This document shows positions 1 to 9,790 of a stretch of DNA of 53,095 nucleotides, piece by piece. Position numbers and translations under genes: made by a program. Within the stretch, counting starts at the first letter, position 1. Each line of letters starts with the position of its first letter. This DNA comes from Kocuria tytonicola (GTDB lineage Bacteria; Actinomycetota; Actinomycetes; Actinomycetales; Micrococcaceae): positions 1 to 53,095 of the forward strand of contig NZ_PHOA01000004.1 in NCBI RefSeq assembly GCF_003687455.1, read 5' to 3'. Under the pieces are notes generated by a model. It saw only the letters and a program-made list of their open reading frames with translations. It was not told the origin of the DNA and searched no databases.

Positions 1-126
1 GTACACGATGCCCTCAACCATCGTGCGCGCGTCGGAGAACTTGCGGCCCGGCTTGCCCGTCGGGCGGGGCAGCAACTGCGCGATCAGTGACCACTGGGCA
101 TCCGAGAGAACCTGAAAACGTGACAC
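1..126 (-). CDS. IS5-family transposase, N-terminal fragment (cut by window edge)
   Basis: Reading leftward from a GTG at 126 the frame encodes about 42 residues beginning MSRFQVLSDAQWSLIAQLLP and ending at the window edge. The pattern 'L(S/T)DAQW.LI..LLP....GRP/GRK..D.R.MV.GI.Y' is the N-terminal region of IS5/IS427-group transposases (DUF4096-like). An in-frame stop (TGA, 139-141) lies just upstream, so GTG 126 is the likely start. The catalytic DDE part is outside the window, so I cannot tell whether the element is intact. The protein would catalyse cut-and-paste movement of its own element. Confidence 0.8.
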   Translation of the reverse strand, partial: MSRFQVLSDAQWSLIAQLLPRPTGKPGRKFSDARTMVEGIVY

Positions 127-173
127 GCCACGATCGTTTCAGACCCCGCCACCAACCTTTGTCAGACACGCCC
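1..173 (-). mobile_element. Left part of an IS5/IS427-type insertion sequence with its terminal inverted repeat
   Basis: The transposase start is preceded by a short non-coding stretch ending in GGGCGTGTCTGACAAAGG (minus strand, 156-173). This looks like the terminal inverted repeat of IS427-group elements. The next bases are TA (174-175), the dinucleotide these elements usually duplicate on insertion. The other end lies outside the window, so the matching repeat and the target duplication cannot be confirmed. Confidence 0.7.
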
Positions 174-209
174 TAGGTGCACGGTGTGTTCCAGGTACCC
201 TCGGTGACC

Positions 210-596
210 ATGACTGTGTGTCCCTGCGGTGGAGTCCCTGCCGGTGCATCCCTGGCCGAGTGCTGCGGGCCGGCCCTGACGAACGAGGCGTGGCCCGAGA
301 CCGCGGAGGCCCTGATGCGCTCGCGGTACACGGCGTTCGCCACGGGGGCGGAGGACCACCTGTTCCGCACGTGGCATCCCCGTACCCGGCCCGCGGACAC
401 GTCCATCGACCCCGACACCCGCTGGACGGGGTTGCGCGTGGAGAGCACCGTGGCCGGCGGACCCGAGGACGAGCACGGCATCGTGGAGTTCACGGCCGCC
501 CATGAGAGCGGTGGTCGGCCGGGCGCGATGCACGAGATCTCCGAGTTCACCCGCCGGGCCGGACGCTGGATGTACGTGGGTCCCGTCTCCCGGTAA
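210..596 (+). CDS. ychJ: YchJ/UPF0225 family protein with SEC-C-type zinc motif
   Basis: This 128-residue protein starts MTVCPCGG and continues to a CCGP, giving the CPC...CC arrangement of a SEC-C zinc-binding motif in the first ~20 residues. The stretch ALMRSRYTAFATG and then RTWHP is the typical YchJ core, an NTF2-like fold. The cellular role of YchJ is not established. ATG 210 was chosen because homologues begin right at the Cys motif; GTG 204 is also in frame. The open frame reaches back to 177, almost touching the IS terminus at 173. A TACCCT at 196-201 could be a -10 box for a nearly leaderless mRNA, otherwise the promoter must lie in the IS. Confidence 0.85.
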   Translation: MTVCPCGGVPAGASLAECCGPALTNEAWPETAEALMRSRYTAFATGAEDHLFRTWHPRTRPADTSIDPDTRWTGLRVESTVAGGPEDEHGIVEFTAAHESGGRPGAMHEISEFTRRAGRWMYVGPVSR

Positions 597-739
597 TCGT
601 TCGCCCGCGCCGGCGGTGGCAGGGCCCGTCCACCCCTGTGACCGGTGCCGGCCCCGGGGCGCGGGTGCGCAGCCGAGTGCGCCGGTGTGCACGCACCCCT
701 CCCACCCGTTGGGTCGGTGCCGGCTCCCGGGCCCGGCAG

Positions 740-745
740 TAGGGT
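740..745 (+). promoter_or_regulatory. Candidate -10 box for leaderless transcription of the macro-domain gene
   Basis: TAGGGT ends 6 nt before the ATG at 752 and no ribosome-binding site is present. A start of transcription about 6-7 nt after a -10 box would coincide with the A of the start codon. No convincing -35 box is visible. Confidence 0.4.
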
Positions 746-751
746 TGCCCC

Positions 752-1270
752 ATGAACATTGAGATCCGCAAGGGCGACATCACGAAGGTCCAGACGGACG
801 CGATCGTCAACGCCGCCAACTCCAAGCTGCTGGGCGGCGGGGGAGTGGACGGCGCCATCCACCGGGCGGCCGGTAAGCAGCTGCTGGCCGAGTGCAGGCA
901 GCTGCGGGAGACCACGCTCCAGGACGGTCTCCCCGCCGGTCAGGCCGTGGCCACGGACGGCTACGACCTCCCGGCCAGGTGGGTCATCCACACGGTGGGA
1001 CCGGTCTACGCCAAGACGAAGGACAAGAGCGACATCCTGGCGTCCTGCTACCGGGAATCGCTGCGCGTGGCGGACGAGATCGGCGCGACATCCGTGGCCT
1101 TCCCCGCCATCTCCGCGGGCATCTACGGCTGGCCCATGGACGGTGCCACGCAGATCGCGGTGGACACGGTCCTGGCCGCGGACACGGACGTGGATACGGT
1201 GGTCTTCGTCCCGTTCTCGCCAGAGGCAGAAACCGCATTCCAGGCAGCCCTCGACGCTGCGCAGAGCTGA
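752..1270 (+). CDS. Macro-domain protein, probable O-acetyl-ADP-ribose deacetylase
   Basis: The 172-residue protein is a single macro domain. It shows GDITKVQTDAIVNAANSKLL followed by a Gly-rich GGGGVDGAIHRAAG loop (about residues 9-45), TVGPVY in the middle, and AFPAISAGIYGWP near residue 115, all ADP-ribose-contacting elements of the YmdB/MacroD group. This group removes acetyl from O-acetyl-ADP-ribose and can hydrolyse mono-ADP-ribosylated targets. The protein is predicted cytosolic. There is no Shine-Dalgarno sequence; a TAGGGT sits 6 nt before the ATG, suggesting leaderless transcription. The next gene, mdh, is convergent and a hairpin lies between them. Confidence 0.9.
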   Translation: MNIEIRKGDITKVQTDAIVNAANSKLLGGGGVDGAIHRAAGKQLLAECRQLRETTLQDGLPAGQAVATDGYDLPARWVIHTVGPVYAKTKDKSDILASCYRESLRVADEIGATSVAFPAISAGIYGWPMDGATQIAVDTVLAADTDVDTVVFVPFSPEAETAFQAALDAAQS

Positions 1271-1315
1271 CGCGTCCCGCAGAACGCCGACCCCAGCTGG
1301 CGGTAGACGCTTTCC

Positions 1316-1363
1316 AGTGGAGCAAATGCACCGGGAACGGGCCCGCCGTGCATTTGCTCCACT
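1316..1363. terminator. 15-bp perfect inverted repeat between convergent genes
   Basis: Arms 1316-1330 and 1349-1363 are perfectly complementary (AGTGGAGCAAATGCA) around an 18-nt loop. The arms lie between the stops of the macro-domain gene and mdh, so a bidirectional terminator is the simplest reading. There is no T-tract. The arms are markedly less GC-rich than the surroundings, which is unusual for this genome. Confidence 0.6.
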
Positions 1364-1425
1364 TCACAGCGCGGGCGGCCCGGGACCTGCCCGCGGCCGC
1401 CCCGCGGTCGGTGCGGTCCGGCCCC

Positions 1426-2412
1426 TCAGATCAGGCCCAGCTCCGTCACCGCGGCGCGTTCCGCCTCCAGCTCCGCCACCGAGGCGTCGATGCGGGAGCG
1501 GGAGAACTCGGAGATCTCCAGCCCCTGCACGATGGACCAGTCCCCGCCGGACGTGGTCACGGGGAACGAGCTGACGAGCCCGCGCGGCACCCCGTAGGAC
1601 CCGTCCGAGACCACGGCCATGGAGGTCCAGTCCCCGCGCTGGTTGCCGAGCATGAGGTCCCTCGCGTGGTCGATCGTCGCGCTCGCCGCGGACGCCGCCG
1701 ACGACGCTCCCCGTGCCGCCAGGATCGCGGCACCGCGCTGCGCCACGGTGGGGATGAACGTGTCCTGCACCCAGTCGCGGGACACCAGGTCCAGGGCCGG
1801 GCGGCCCGCGACCCTCGCGTGGTCCAGGTCCGGGTACTGCGTGGCGGAGTGGTTTCCCCACACGCTGAGGTGCTTCACGTCCTCCACGGACGTCCCGGTC
1901 TCGGCGGCCAGCATGGCCACGGCCCGGTTGTGGTCCAGGCGGGTGAGCGCGCTGAACCGTGTGGCGGGGGTGTCCGGGGCGTTGCGCTGGGCGATCAACG
2001 CGTTGGTGTTGGCAGGGTTGCCGGTGACCACCACGCGGACGTCGTGGTCCGCCACGTCGTTGAGTGCCCGGCCCTGCTCCGTGAAGATCGCCCCGTTGGC
2101 CTCCAGCAGGTCTCCACGCTCCATGCCCTTGGCGCGCGGGCGGGCCCCCACGAGAAGCGCGAGCTGGGCGCCGTCGAACACCGAGCGGGGATCGGAGCCG
2201 ATCTCCACGTCCCGCAGCAGCGGGAACGCGCAGTCCTGCAGCTCCATGACCGTGCCCTCCAGCGCGGGCAGCGCGGACGGGATCTCCAGCAGCCGCAGCC
2301 GCACGGGGCGCTCGCGGCCCAGCAGGTCCCCGTGGGCGATGCGGAACAGCAGACTGTAGCCGATCTGACCAGCGGCTCCGGTGACGGCAACGGTGACGGG
2401 GGAGAGGCTCAC
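1426..2412 (-). CDS. mdh: Malate dehydrogenase
   Basis: This 328-residue enzyme interconverts malate and oxaloacetate with NAD(H) in the TCA cycle. The Rossmann motif [10 protein letters not shown] is at residues 10-19. An acidic residue (E43, in LLEIPSAL) ends the second strand, favouring NAD over NADP. The catalytic His is in [11 protein letters not shown] (H188), and the substrate-binding Arg lies in the mobile loop GARPRAKGM. Length and the TGNPANTNA stretch match the actinobacterial/cytosolic-type MDH family. The GTG start at 2412 is supported by GGAGG seven bases upstream. It is monocistronic and convergent with the macro-domain gene. Confidence 0.96.
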   Translation of the reverse strand: MSLSPVTVAVTGAAGQIGYSLLFRIAHGDLLGRERPVRLRLLEIPSALPALEGTVMELQDCAFPLLRDVEIGSDPRSVFDGAQLALLVGARPRAKGMERGDLLEANGAIFTEQGRALNDVADHDVRVVVTGNPANTNALIAQRNAPDTPATRFSALTRLDHNRAVAMLAAETGTSVEDVKHLSVWGNHSATQYPDLDHARVAGRPALDLVSRDWVQDTFIPTVAQRGAAILAARGASSAASAASATIDHARDLMLGNQRGDWTSMAVVSDGSYGVPRGLVSSFPVTTSGGDWSIVQGLEISEFSRSRIDASVAELEAERAAVTELGLI

Positions 2413-2549
2413 GGTGTTTCCTCCTCGAGTGCGTGACGCGCGTGTGGTGCGTCACAGGGACGTCGGTGCCCCGAGGCTATCAGCGGTACCCGTTCAGCGG
2501 ACGGCGGAAGCCCCTGTGTCTGCGGGGGCCGCGCGGCCACAATGAGGAC

Positions 2550-3047
2550 ATGGCTGACACCGCATTCCAAGGAAATCCCGTGCACACCGTGGGCGAGCTG
2601 CCCGCCGAGGGCTCCACCGCCCGCCCGTTCGAGCTCGTGGGCGCGGACCTCGCCGCCGTGGCCTCGGACGAGTTCACCGGCAAGCGCATGGTGCTCAACA
2701 TCTTCCCGTCCCTGGACACGGGCGTGTGCGCCCAGTCCGTCCGGGAGTTCAACAGGCGCGCCACCGAGCTGCAGGACACCGCCGTGCTGTGCGTGTCCAA
2801 GGACCTGCCGTTCGCCCACGCCCGCTTCTGCAGCGCGGAGGGCATCGACAACGTGGTCAACGCGTCCGCCTTCCGCTCCTCGTTCGGGGAGGACTACGGC
2901 GTGGACATGACGGACGGCCCGCTCGCGGGCCTGCTCGCGCGCGCCGTGGTGGTCGTGGACGAGAACGGCACGGTGGTCCACACCCAGCTCGTCCCGGAGA
3001 TCACGGACGAGCCGGACTACGACGCCGCCGTGGCCGCCCTCTCCTGA
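2550..3047 (+). CDS. tpx: Thiol peroxidase, atypical 2-Cys peroxiredoxin
   Basis: This 165-residue peroxiredoxin reduces H2O2 and alkyl hydroperoxides in the cytosol, with thioredoxin as the usual reductant. The peroxidatic Cys is C60 in FPSLDTGVC. The resolving Cys is C94 in FAHARFC, nearly the same positions as in E. coli Tpx (C61/C95). The open frame extends upstream to 2433, but ATG 2550, preceded by GAGGA, begins exactly where the family begins. The 3' end is followed by a degenerate second copy of its last codons (3077-3113). It is convergent with icd across a strong hairpin. Confidence 0.95.
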   Translation: MADTAFQGNPVHTVGELPAEGSTARPFELVGADLAAVASDEFTGKRMVLNIFPSLDTGVCAQSVREFNRRATELQDTAVLCVSKDLPFAHARFCSAEGIDNVVNASAFRSSFGEDYGVDMTDGPLAGLLARAVVVVDENGTVVHTQLVPEITDEPDYDAAVAALS

Positions 3048-3113
3048 CCCGCACCACTGCGGGCTGCGCCGGGCGGTACGACGCCGCTGCCGTCGCCGAG
3101 TCCTGACCCGCAC
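3018..3113 (+). repeat. Degenerate tandem copy of the tpx 3' end
   Basis: Bases 3018-3054 (the last codons of tpx, its stop and CCCGCAC) recur at 3077-3113, 59 bases later, with about 29 of 37 identical. The copy would encode YDAAAVAES plus stop, against YDAAVAALS plus stop in the gene. The identical blocks flank the first 11 and the last 13 bases. The simplest explanation is an old tandem duplication of the terminal segment, with the gene now ending at the first copy. Confidence 0.65.
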
Positions 3114-3134
3114 TTTTCGTACCGGCCCAGAGAA

Positions 3135-3172
3135 GACGCCGCCGCGCCCCGGGAAGGGGACGCGGCGGCGTC
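3135..3172. terminator. Bidirectional terminator hairpin between tpx and icd
   Basis: Arms 3135-3146 and 3161-3172 are perfectly complementary (GACGCCGCCGCG). The stem can be extended inward by CCCC/GGGG with one bulged A. It lies between the two convergent stop codons, with no long T-tract on either side. Confidence 0.75.
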
Positions 3173-3189
3173 GTCGTGCGCGGAGCGGA

Positions 3190-5403
<2,214 letters not shown>

Positions 5404-5521
5404 GGACAATGACTCCTTGCATAGACGGTCACTGGGGCTACCCGTCAGCCTACCGCTGTCCCGCCCGCGCGGCCCCGCCGTGACGGGCGCGGATCCGCGG
5501 GTGTGACCACCCTCTCCGGCG

Positions 5522-6085
5522 TCAGCTGCCCAGGGTGTGCCGGATGCGCTCGCGCTCCTTCTCGAGCTTGTGCAGCCGGCGGCTGAGGCCGAACATCCGC
5601 ACCGAGCCCACGAGCGCCATGATCAGCGCCCCGGCAATGGCCGAGAGCAGCATGGCCACGCCGAGCGGCAGGTTGAAGGACCACGCCATGTACTCGAAGT
5701 GCGCGGGCACGTTGTTCTGGAGGATGAAGACCAGCAGCAGGATCAGCACCACCACGCCGGCGATCAGCGCGGCCCACACCGTTCCGGAGACGCCGCGCTT
5801 GGCGGGAGCGTCCAGGGCCGGGTCCACGGTCTCGGCCGCGGCGGTGCCCCGCGGGGCGCGTCCCCCGGCATCGGGGTGCGTGTCGGCACCCGGGCGCACC
5901 GCGGCGTCGTCGTGGCTCGCGGCGGCGGGCGACGCCGATCGGGCGGGTTCCCCGGGCGCGTCACCCAGGTGCCCGGTCTGGGGGTTCGACACGGGGACGG
6001 CACCGGTGTCCGGGCGGACGCCGCCGGCGTCGGACGCCGCGGTCTCACGGGCAGCGGCGGGGCGGTCGTGCGGGGTGTTGCTCAT
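5522..6085 (-). CDS. LapA-domain (DUF1049) inner membrane protein
   Basis: This is a 187-residue protein. Residues 1-98 are a low-complexity Ala/Pro/Asp/Gly-rich tail, probably disordered and cytoplasmic. A first membrane helix (about 103-123) is followed by [20 protein letters not shown] and a second helix (about 140-160). A basic amphipathic coiled segment ([17 protein letters not shown]) closes the protein. The two-helix unit with ILQN is the LapA/YciS-like DUF1049 domain. Its function in Gram-positives is unknown, since the LPS role of E. coli LapA cannot apply. ATG 6085 is preceded by GGGAGGA. The gene is monocistronic and divergent from the peptide-binding lipoprotein gene. Confidence 0.8.
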   Translation of the reverse strand: MSNTPHDRPAAARETAASDAGGVRPDTGAVPVSNPQTGHLGDAPGEPARSASPAAASHDDAAVRPGADTHPDAGGRAPRGTAAAETVDPALDAPAKRGVSGTVWAALIAGVVVLILLLVFILQNNVPAHFEYMAWSFNLPLGVAMLLSAIAGALIMALVGSVRMFGLSRRLHKLEKERERIRHTLGS

Positions 6086-6226
6086 TGGGGTCCTCCCGGG
6101 GAAGTCGTGTGCTGGGTGGCACCAGCGTAGGCCAGGGCACCGACGAGGTGGGCGGCGTAGGTGTGGCGTCACGACACGCCCGAAAACAAAACCTCCCGAC
6201 GACACGCTGGCATTTTTCCCCGAATC

Positions 6227-6244
6227 GGTTAGCGGCGGGTAACC
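6227..6244. promoter_or_regulatory. Small dyad upstream of the peptide importer (possible operator)
   Basis: GGTTA (6227-6231), eight bases, TAACC (6240-6244) form an inverted repeat in the comparatively AT-rich part of the 273-bp divergent region, about 115 bp before the lipoprotein gene. A regulator site is possible, but the dyad is short and could be chance. Confidence 0.25.
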
Positions 6245-6358
6245 TGTCATTCATTGTGAGACGCACCACAGTCATCGGTGACGCCAGCCACGGCTCGGGG
6301 TAACAACCACCGGGGGTGCAACACACATTCCATGGGCACCACATCAGGAGGAAACGTC

Positions 6359-8146
6359 ATGGGAAAGTACACCTTCAAGGGCAAGGCCGCCGTGTCCCTC
6401 GCGGCGATCGCCGCACTCACGCTGACCGGCTGCGCGAGCGTCGGTGGCGGGGACGACAGCAAGGGCGGTGGTGACAGCAGCGCGGCAGGCAAGGACGGCG
6501 GCGTGGTGACCGTCGCGGAGACGAACAAGTTCTCCGGCGCCAACGCGGGCTACACGAAAACCAACTTGGACATCAACGGTCACGTGGCCGCGATGACCCG
6601 CGAGGGTTTCGCCAATGTGGACACGGAGCAGAAGCTGCACCCCAACGAGGGGTTCGGCACCTACAAGAAGGTCTCCGACGATCCTCTGACGGTCGAGTAC
6701 GAACTGAAGGACACGCAGTGGTCCGACGGCAACAAGATCGACAAGGCCGACATGATGCTGTGGTGGAGCGAACTCTCCGGGTACGCCAATGACGCGGACG
6801 AGGAGGCCAAAACCGGCAAGGACTACTTCTCGATTGCCGGCTCCACGGACATCCTGCACACCACGGACATGCCCAAGTTCTCCGAGGACGGCAAGAAGAT
6901 GACCGTGACGTGGGGCAAGCCCAACGCGGACTGGGAGATCGCCTTCGACTCCAACTCCTTCATGCCCGCCCACGTGGTGGCCAAGAAGGCCGGCATGTCC
7001 GAAGACGAGCTGCTCAAGGTGCTCGAGAACCAGAAGAAGGGCGATCCCAAGAGCCCCCAGAAGCAGCCCGAGCTGGAGAAGATCGGCAAGGCGTGGGACA
7101 CCGCCTTCAACTTCACCTCCACCCCGGACGACAAGGACGTTCTCGTCTCCAACGGCCCCTACAAGATCGAGAACGTGGTGGAGAACAACTCCATCACCCT
7201 CAAGAAGAACGAGAACTACAAGGGCAGCATGCCCGGCAAGCTGGACGAGATCACGCTGCGCACCATCGGTGACGCCACCGCGCAGATCCAGGCGCTGCGC
7301 AACGGTGAAGTGGACATCATGCAGCCGAACAACGTGAACAAGGACACCCTGGACCAGGTGCAGCAGATCGAAAACGTGAATGTCCAGAAGGGCGACCAGC
7401 TCGCGTACGACCACCTGGACCTGAACTTCGGCTCGGACACCTTCAAGGACAAGGATGTCCGCGAGGCGTTCCTGAAGACCGTCCCGCGCCAGAAGATCGT
7501 GGACCAGCTCATCAAGCCGGTCAAGGACGACGCCTCGGTGCTGAACTCCCAGATGTACGTCTCCAGTCAGGGGGAGCCATACAAAAAGGCCACCGAGGTG
7601 AACGGTGCCGAGAAGATGTACGGCGAACCGGACATCGAGGGCGCCAAGAAGCTGCTCGGCGGCAAGACGCCCACCGTGCGCATCCTCTTCAACAACGGCA
7701 ACCCGCAGCGCACGGACACCTTCCAGCTGATCAAGGAGTCCGCGGAGAAGGCCGGCTTCAAGGTGCAGGACCTCGGTGACCCCAACTGGTCCGAGAAGCT
7801 CTCCGACGGCGACTACGACGCCTCCCTCTTCGGCTGGGTCTCCCCGGGCGTGGGCACCGAGATGCTGTCTCAGATCTTCAAGACCGGCGGTGGCGGCAAC
7901 TACAGCAAGTACTCCAACAAGGACGTCGACAAGCTCGTGGACGAGGCCCGCACCAACCTGGACGAGTCCAAGCGTGTGGACCAGATCGCAGAGATCGACA
8001 AGCACACCTTCGAGGACGCGTACGGCCTGCCGCTGTTCCAGTCCGTGGGCTACGTGGCCACCTCGGACAAGATCTCCGGCGTGGACAAGTACCAGCCCAA
8101 TCAGACCGGTGTGTTCTGGAACGTCTCCGAGTGGAGCCGCAAGTAG
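6359..8146 (+). CDS. Peptide ABC transporter substrate-binding lipoprotein (SBP family 5)
   Basis: The 595-residue protein opens with a positively charged signal sequence and the lipobox LTLTGC, so Cys25 should be lipid-anchored on the outer face of the membrane. The rest is a family 5 solute-binding protein (DppA/OppA-like). Typical elements are DPLTVEYELKDTQWSDG, the KLDEITLRTIGDATAQIQAL strand and LDLNFGSDTFKDKDVREAFL. An AGGAGG at 6346-6351 stands seven bases from ATG 6359; a longer frame upstream lacks a better site. The likely substrates are oligopeptides, but the sequence does not settle this. It is first in the importer operon and is followed by a long hairpin before the permease gene. 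Confidence 0.93.
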   Translation: MGKYTFKGKAAVSLAAIAALTLTGCASVGGGDDSKGGGDSSAAGKDGGVVTVAETNKFSGANAGYTKTNLDINGHVAAMTREGFANVDTEQKLHPNEGFGTYKKVSDDPLTVEYELKDTQWSDGNKIDKADMMLWWSELSGYANDADEEAKTGKDYFSIAGSTDILHTTDMPKFSEDGKKMTVTWGKPNADWEIAFDSNSFMPAHVVAKKAGMSEDELLKVLENQKKGDPKSPQKQPELEKIGKAWDTAFNFTSTPDDKDVLVSNGPYKIENVVENNSITLKKNENYKGSMPGKLDEITLRTIGDATAQIQALRNGEVDIMQPNNVNKDTLDQVQQIENVNVQKGDQLAYDHLDLNFGSDTFKDKDVREAFLKTVPRQKIVDQLIKPVKDDASVLNSQMYVSSQGEPYKKATEVNGAEKMYGEPDIEGAKKLLGGKTPTVRILFNNGNPQRTDTFQLIKESAEKAGFKVQDLGDPNWSEKLSDGDYDASLFGWVSPGVGTEMLSQIFKTGGGGNYSKYSNKDVDKLVDEARTNLDESKRVDQIAEIDKHTFEDAYGLPLFQSVGYVATSDKISGVDKYQPNQTGVFWNVSEWSRK

Positions 8147-8187
8147 GACGGTCGAGAACCGTTGACCGAGGCACTTCCCTCATGACC

Positions 8188-8222
8188 GCTGCGCGGGCGC
8201 GGGCCTCCCGCGTCCGCGCAGC
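8188..8222 (+). terminator. Intercistronic hairpin between binding-protein and permease genes
   Basis: Arms 8188-8203 and 8207-8222 pair over 16 bp with a single G-U wobble and a 3-nt loop. It lies in the 108-bp gap of a same-strand operon. There is no T-tract after it, so partial termination or 3' protection of the binding-protein mRNA is more likely than full termination. Confidence 0.65.
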
Positions 8223-8254
8223 GTCGTGACCACCACTCGTTCAGAGGCAGCAAC

Positions 8255-9790
8255 ATGACTTCATACATTCTCAGACGGCTCATCACGGCCGTGCTCATCC
8301 TGCTGGGCGCATCGTTCATCGTGTACCTCATGACGGCGGCGTCCGGAGACCCCCTGTGGGACCTCTACGGCAACCCCAACGCACAGCAGCTCATCCCCGC
8401 GCGCGTGGAGGCCCTCAACCTGGACACCCCGCCCGTGCTGCGCTACTTCACGTGGCTCGGTGGCGCGGCCGGGTGCCTCGTCCCCTTCGCGGACACCTGC
8501 TCCCTGGGCGTGAGCCGCGACGGCCAGCAGGTCACCGAGCTGCTGGGCTTCGCCATGACCCAGACGATCATGCTGGTCACGGTGGGCACCATCCTGGCGA
8601 TCGTGGTGGGGATCACCCTGGGCATCGTCTCCGCTCTGCGCCAGTACTCGGGTCTGGACTACGGCATCACGTTCTTCACGTTCCTGTGCTTCTCCCTGCC
8701 GAGCTTCTGGCTCGCGGTGCTGCTCAAGGAAGTGGTGGCCATCCAGTTCAACGACTTCCTGCAAAAACCCGTGCTCTCCATGGCCACCATCGTGGTGATG
8801 TCACTCGTGGCGGGCGTCATCTGGTTCCTGGTCTCCTTCGGACAGATGAAGACCAGGCTCCTCATGGGGGCACTCGGCTTCGTGGTGACCTTCGGCATCA
8901 TCTACTTCGTGCTCGCCACCGACTGGCTGAACCACCCGTTCCTCGGCATTCCGCTGATCGCGCTGACGGGCATCCTGGTGGCGGTGATCGCCACCATCCT
9001 GATGGCCGGACTGCGCAACAGGCGCGCGCTGTACGCCGCGCTCGGCACCGTGGTGGTGGGCCTGGCGGTCTACTTCCTGGTGCAGGACATGCTGAGCAAC
9101 GGCGGATTCCTCACCATTCTCGTCTTCACCGTGGTCATGACCGCTGCGGGCGCTGCCATCGGGTACCTCGCCGGCGGCTACGACCGCGGCCAGGGCGCCC
9201 GCGTGGCGGGAGTCACCGGGTTCTTCGTCGCCCTGCTGATCATCCTGGACCGTTTCATGCAGTCCTGGCCGGAATACGTGAACTCGAGTCACATCCATGG
9301 TCGCCCCATCGCCACCGCGAACTCGGGCACCCCTGGGTTCACCGGTGACTTCTGGGCCACCGGGCTGGACCGCTTCACCCACCTTCTGCTGCCCACCATC
9401 TGTCTGACCCTGCTGGCACTGGCCTCCTACTCCCGGTACTCGCGGGCGTCCATGCTGGAGATCATGGGCCAGGACTACGTGCGCACCGCTCGTGCCAAGG
9501 GGCTGTCCGAGCGCACTGTGGTCATGCGTCACGCCTTCCGCAACGCGCTAATCCCTCTGGCCACCCTCGTGGCCTACGACATCGGCGGGCTCATCGGCGG
9601 CGCGATCATCACGGAGTCCGTGTTCGCGTTCACCGGCATGGGACAGCTCTTCGTGCAGGCGGTGCGCAACGTGGATCCCAACCCGGTGATGGGTGTCTTC
9701 CTCGTCACCGGCATCGTGGCCATGGTCTTCAACCTGATTGCAGACCTGGTCTACTCCGTACTCGACCCGCGTGTGAGGGTGAAAGCATGA
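8255..9790 (+). CDS. Peptide ABC transporter permease, DppB type, unusually long
   Basis: This 511-residue membrane protein begins MTSYILRRLITAVLILLGAS, the standard DppB-type first helix. It ends with a canonical ATPase-contact loop (RASMLEIMGQDYVRTARAKG followed by LSERTVVMRHAFRNALIPLA). Most DppB/OppB permeases are about 310-340 residues. Here roughly 200 extra residues sit in the middle (about residues 165-365), carrying several additional hydrophobic segments between the early helices and the EAA loop. It forms the heteromeric channel with the next gene, which starts inside its stop (ATGA, 9787-9790). No Shine-Dalgarno as strong as that of the upstream gene is visible. Confidence 0.92.
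   Translation: MTSYILRRLITAVLILLGASFIVYLMTAASGDPLWDLYGNPNAQQLIPARVEALNLDTPPVLRYFTWLGGAAGCLVPFADTCSLGVSRDGQQVTELLGFAMTQTIMLVTVGTILAIVVGITLGIVSALRQYSGLDYGITFFTFLCFSLPSFWLAVLLKEVVAIQFNDFLQKPVLSMATIVVMSLVAGVIWFLVSFGQMKTRLLMGALGFVVTFGIIYFVLATDWLNHPFLGIPLIALTGILVAVIATILMAGLRNRRALYAALGTVVVGLAVYFLVQDMLSNGGFLTILVFTVVMTAAGAAIGYLAGGYDRGQGARVAGVTGFFVALLIILDRFMQSWPEYVNSSHIHGRPIATANSGTPGFTGDFWATGLDRFTHLLLPTICLTLLALASYSRYSRASMLEIMGQDYVRTARAKGLSERTVVMRHAFRNALIPLATLVAYDIGGLIGGAIITESVFAFTGMGQLFVQAVRNVDPNPVMGVFLVTGIVAMVFNLIADLVYSVLDPRVRVKA

Noticed and set aside
5404-5409. TTG start for icd two codons upstream of ATG 5403
   Set aside because: AAGGAG would be only three bases from TTG but nine from ATG; the ATG fits better.
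6344-8005. Minus-strand open frame opposite the peptide-binding lipoprotein
   Set aside because: Shadow of the clear SBP family 5 gene; composition is typical of antisense reading.
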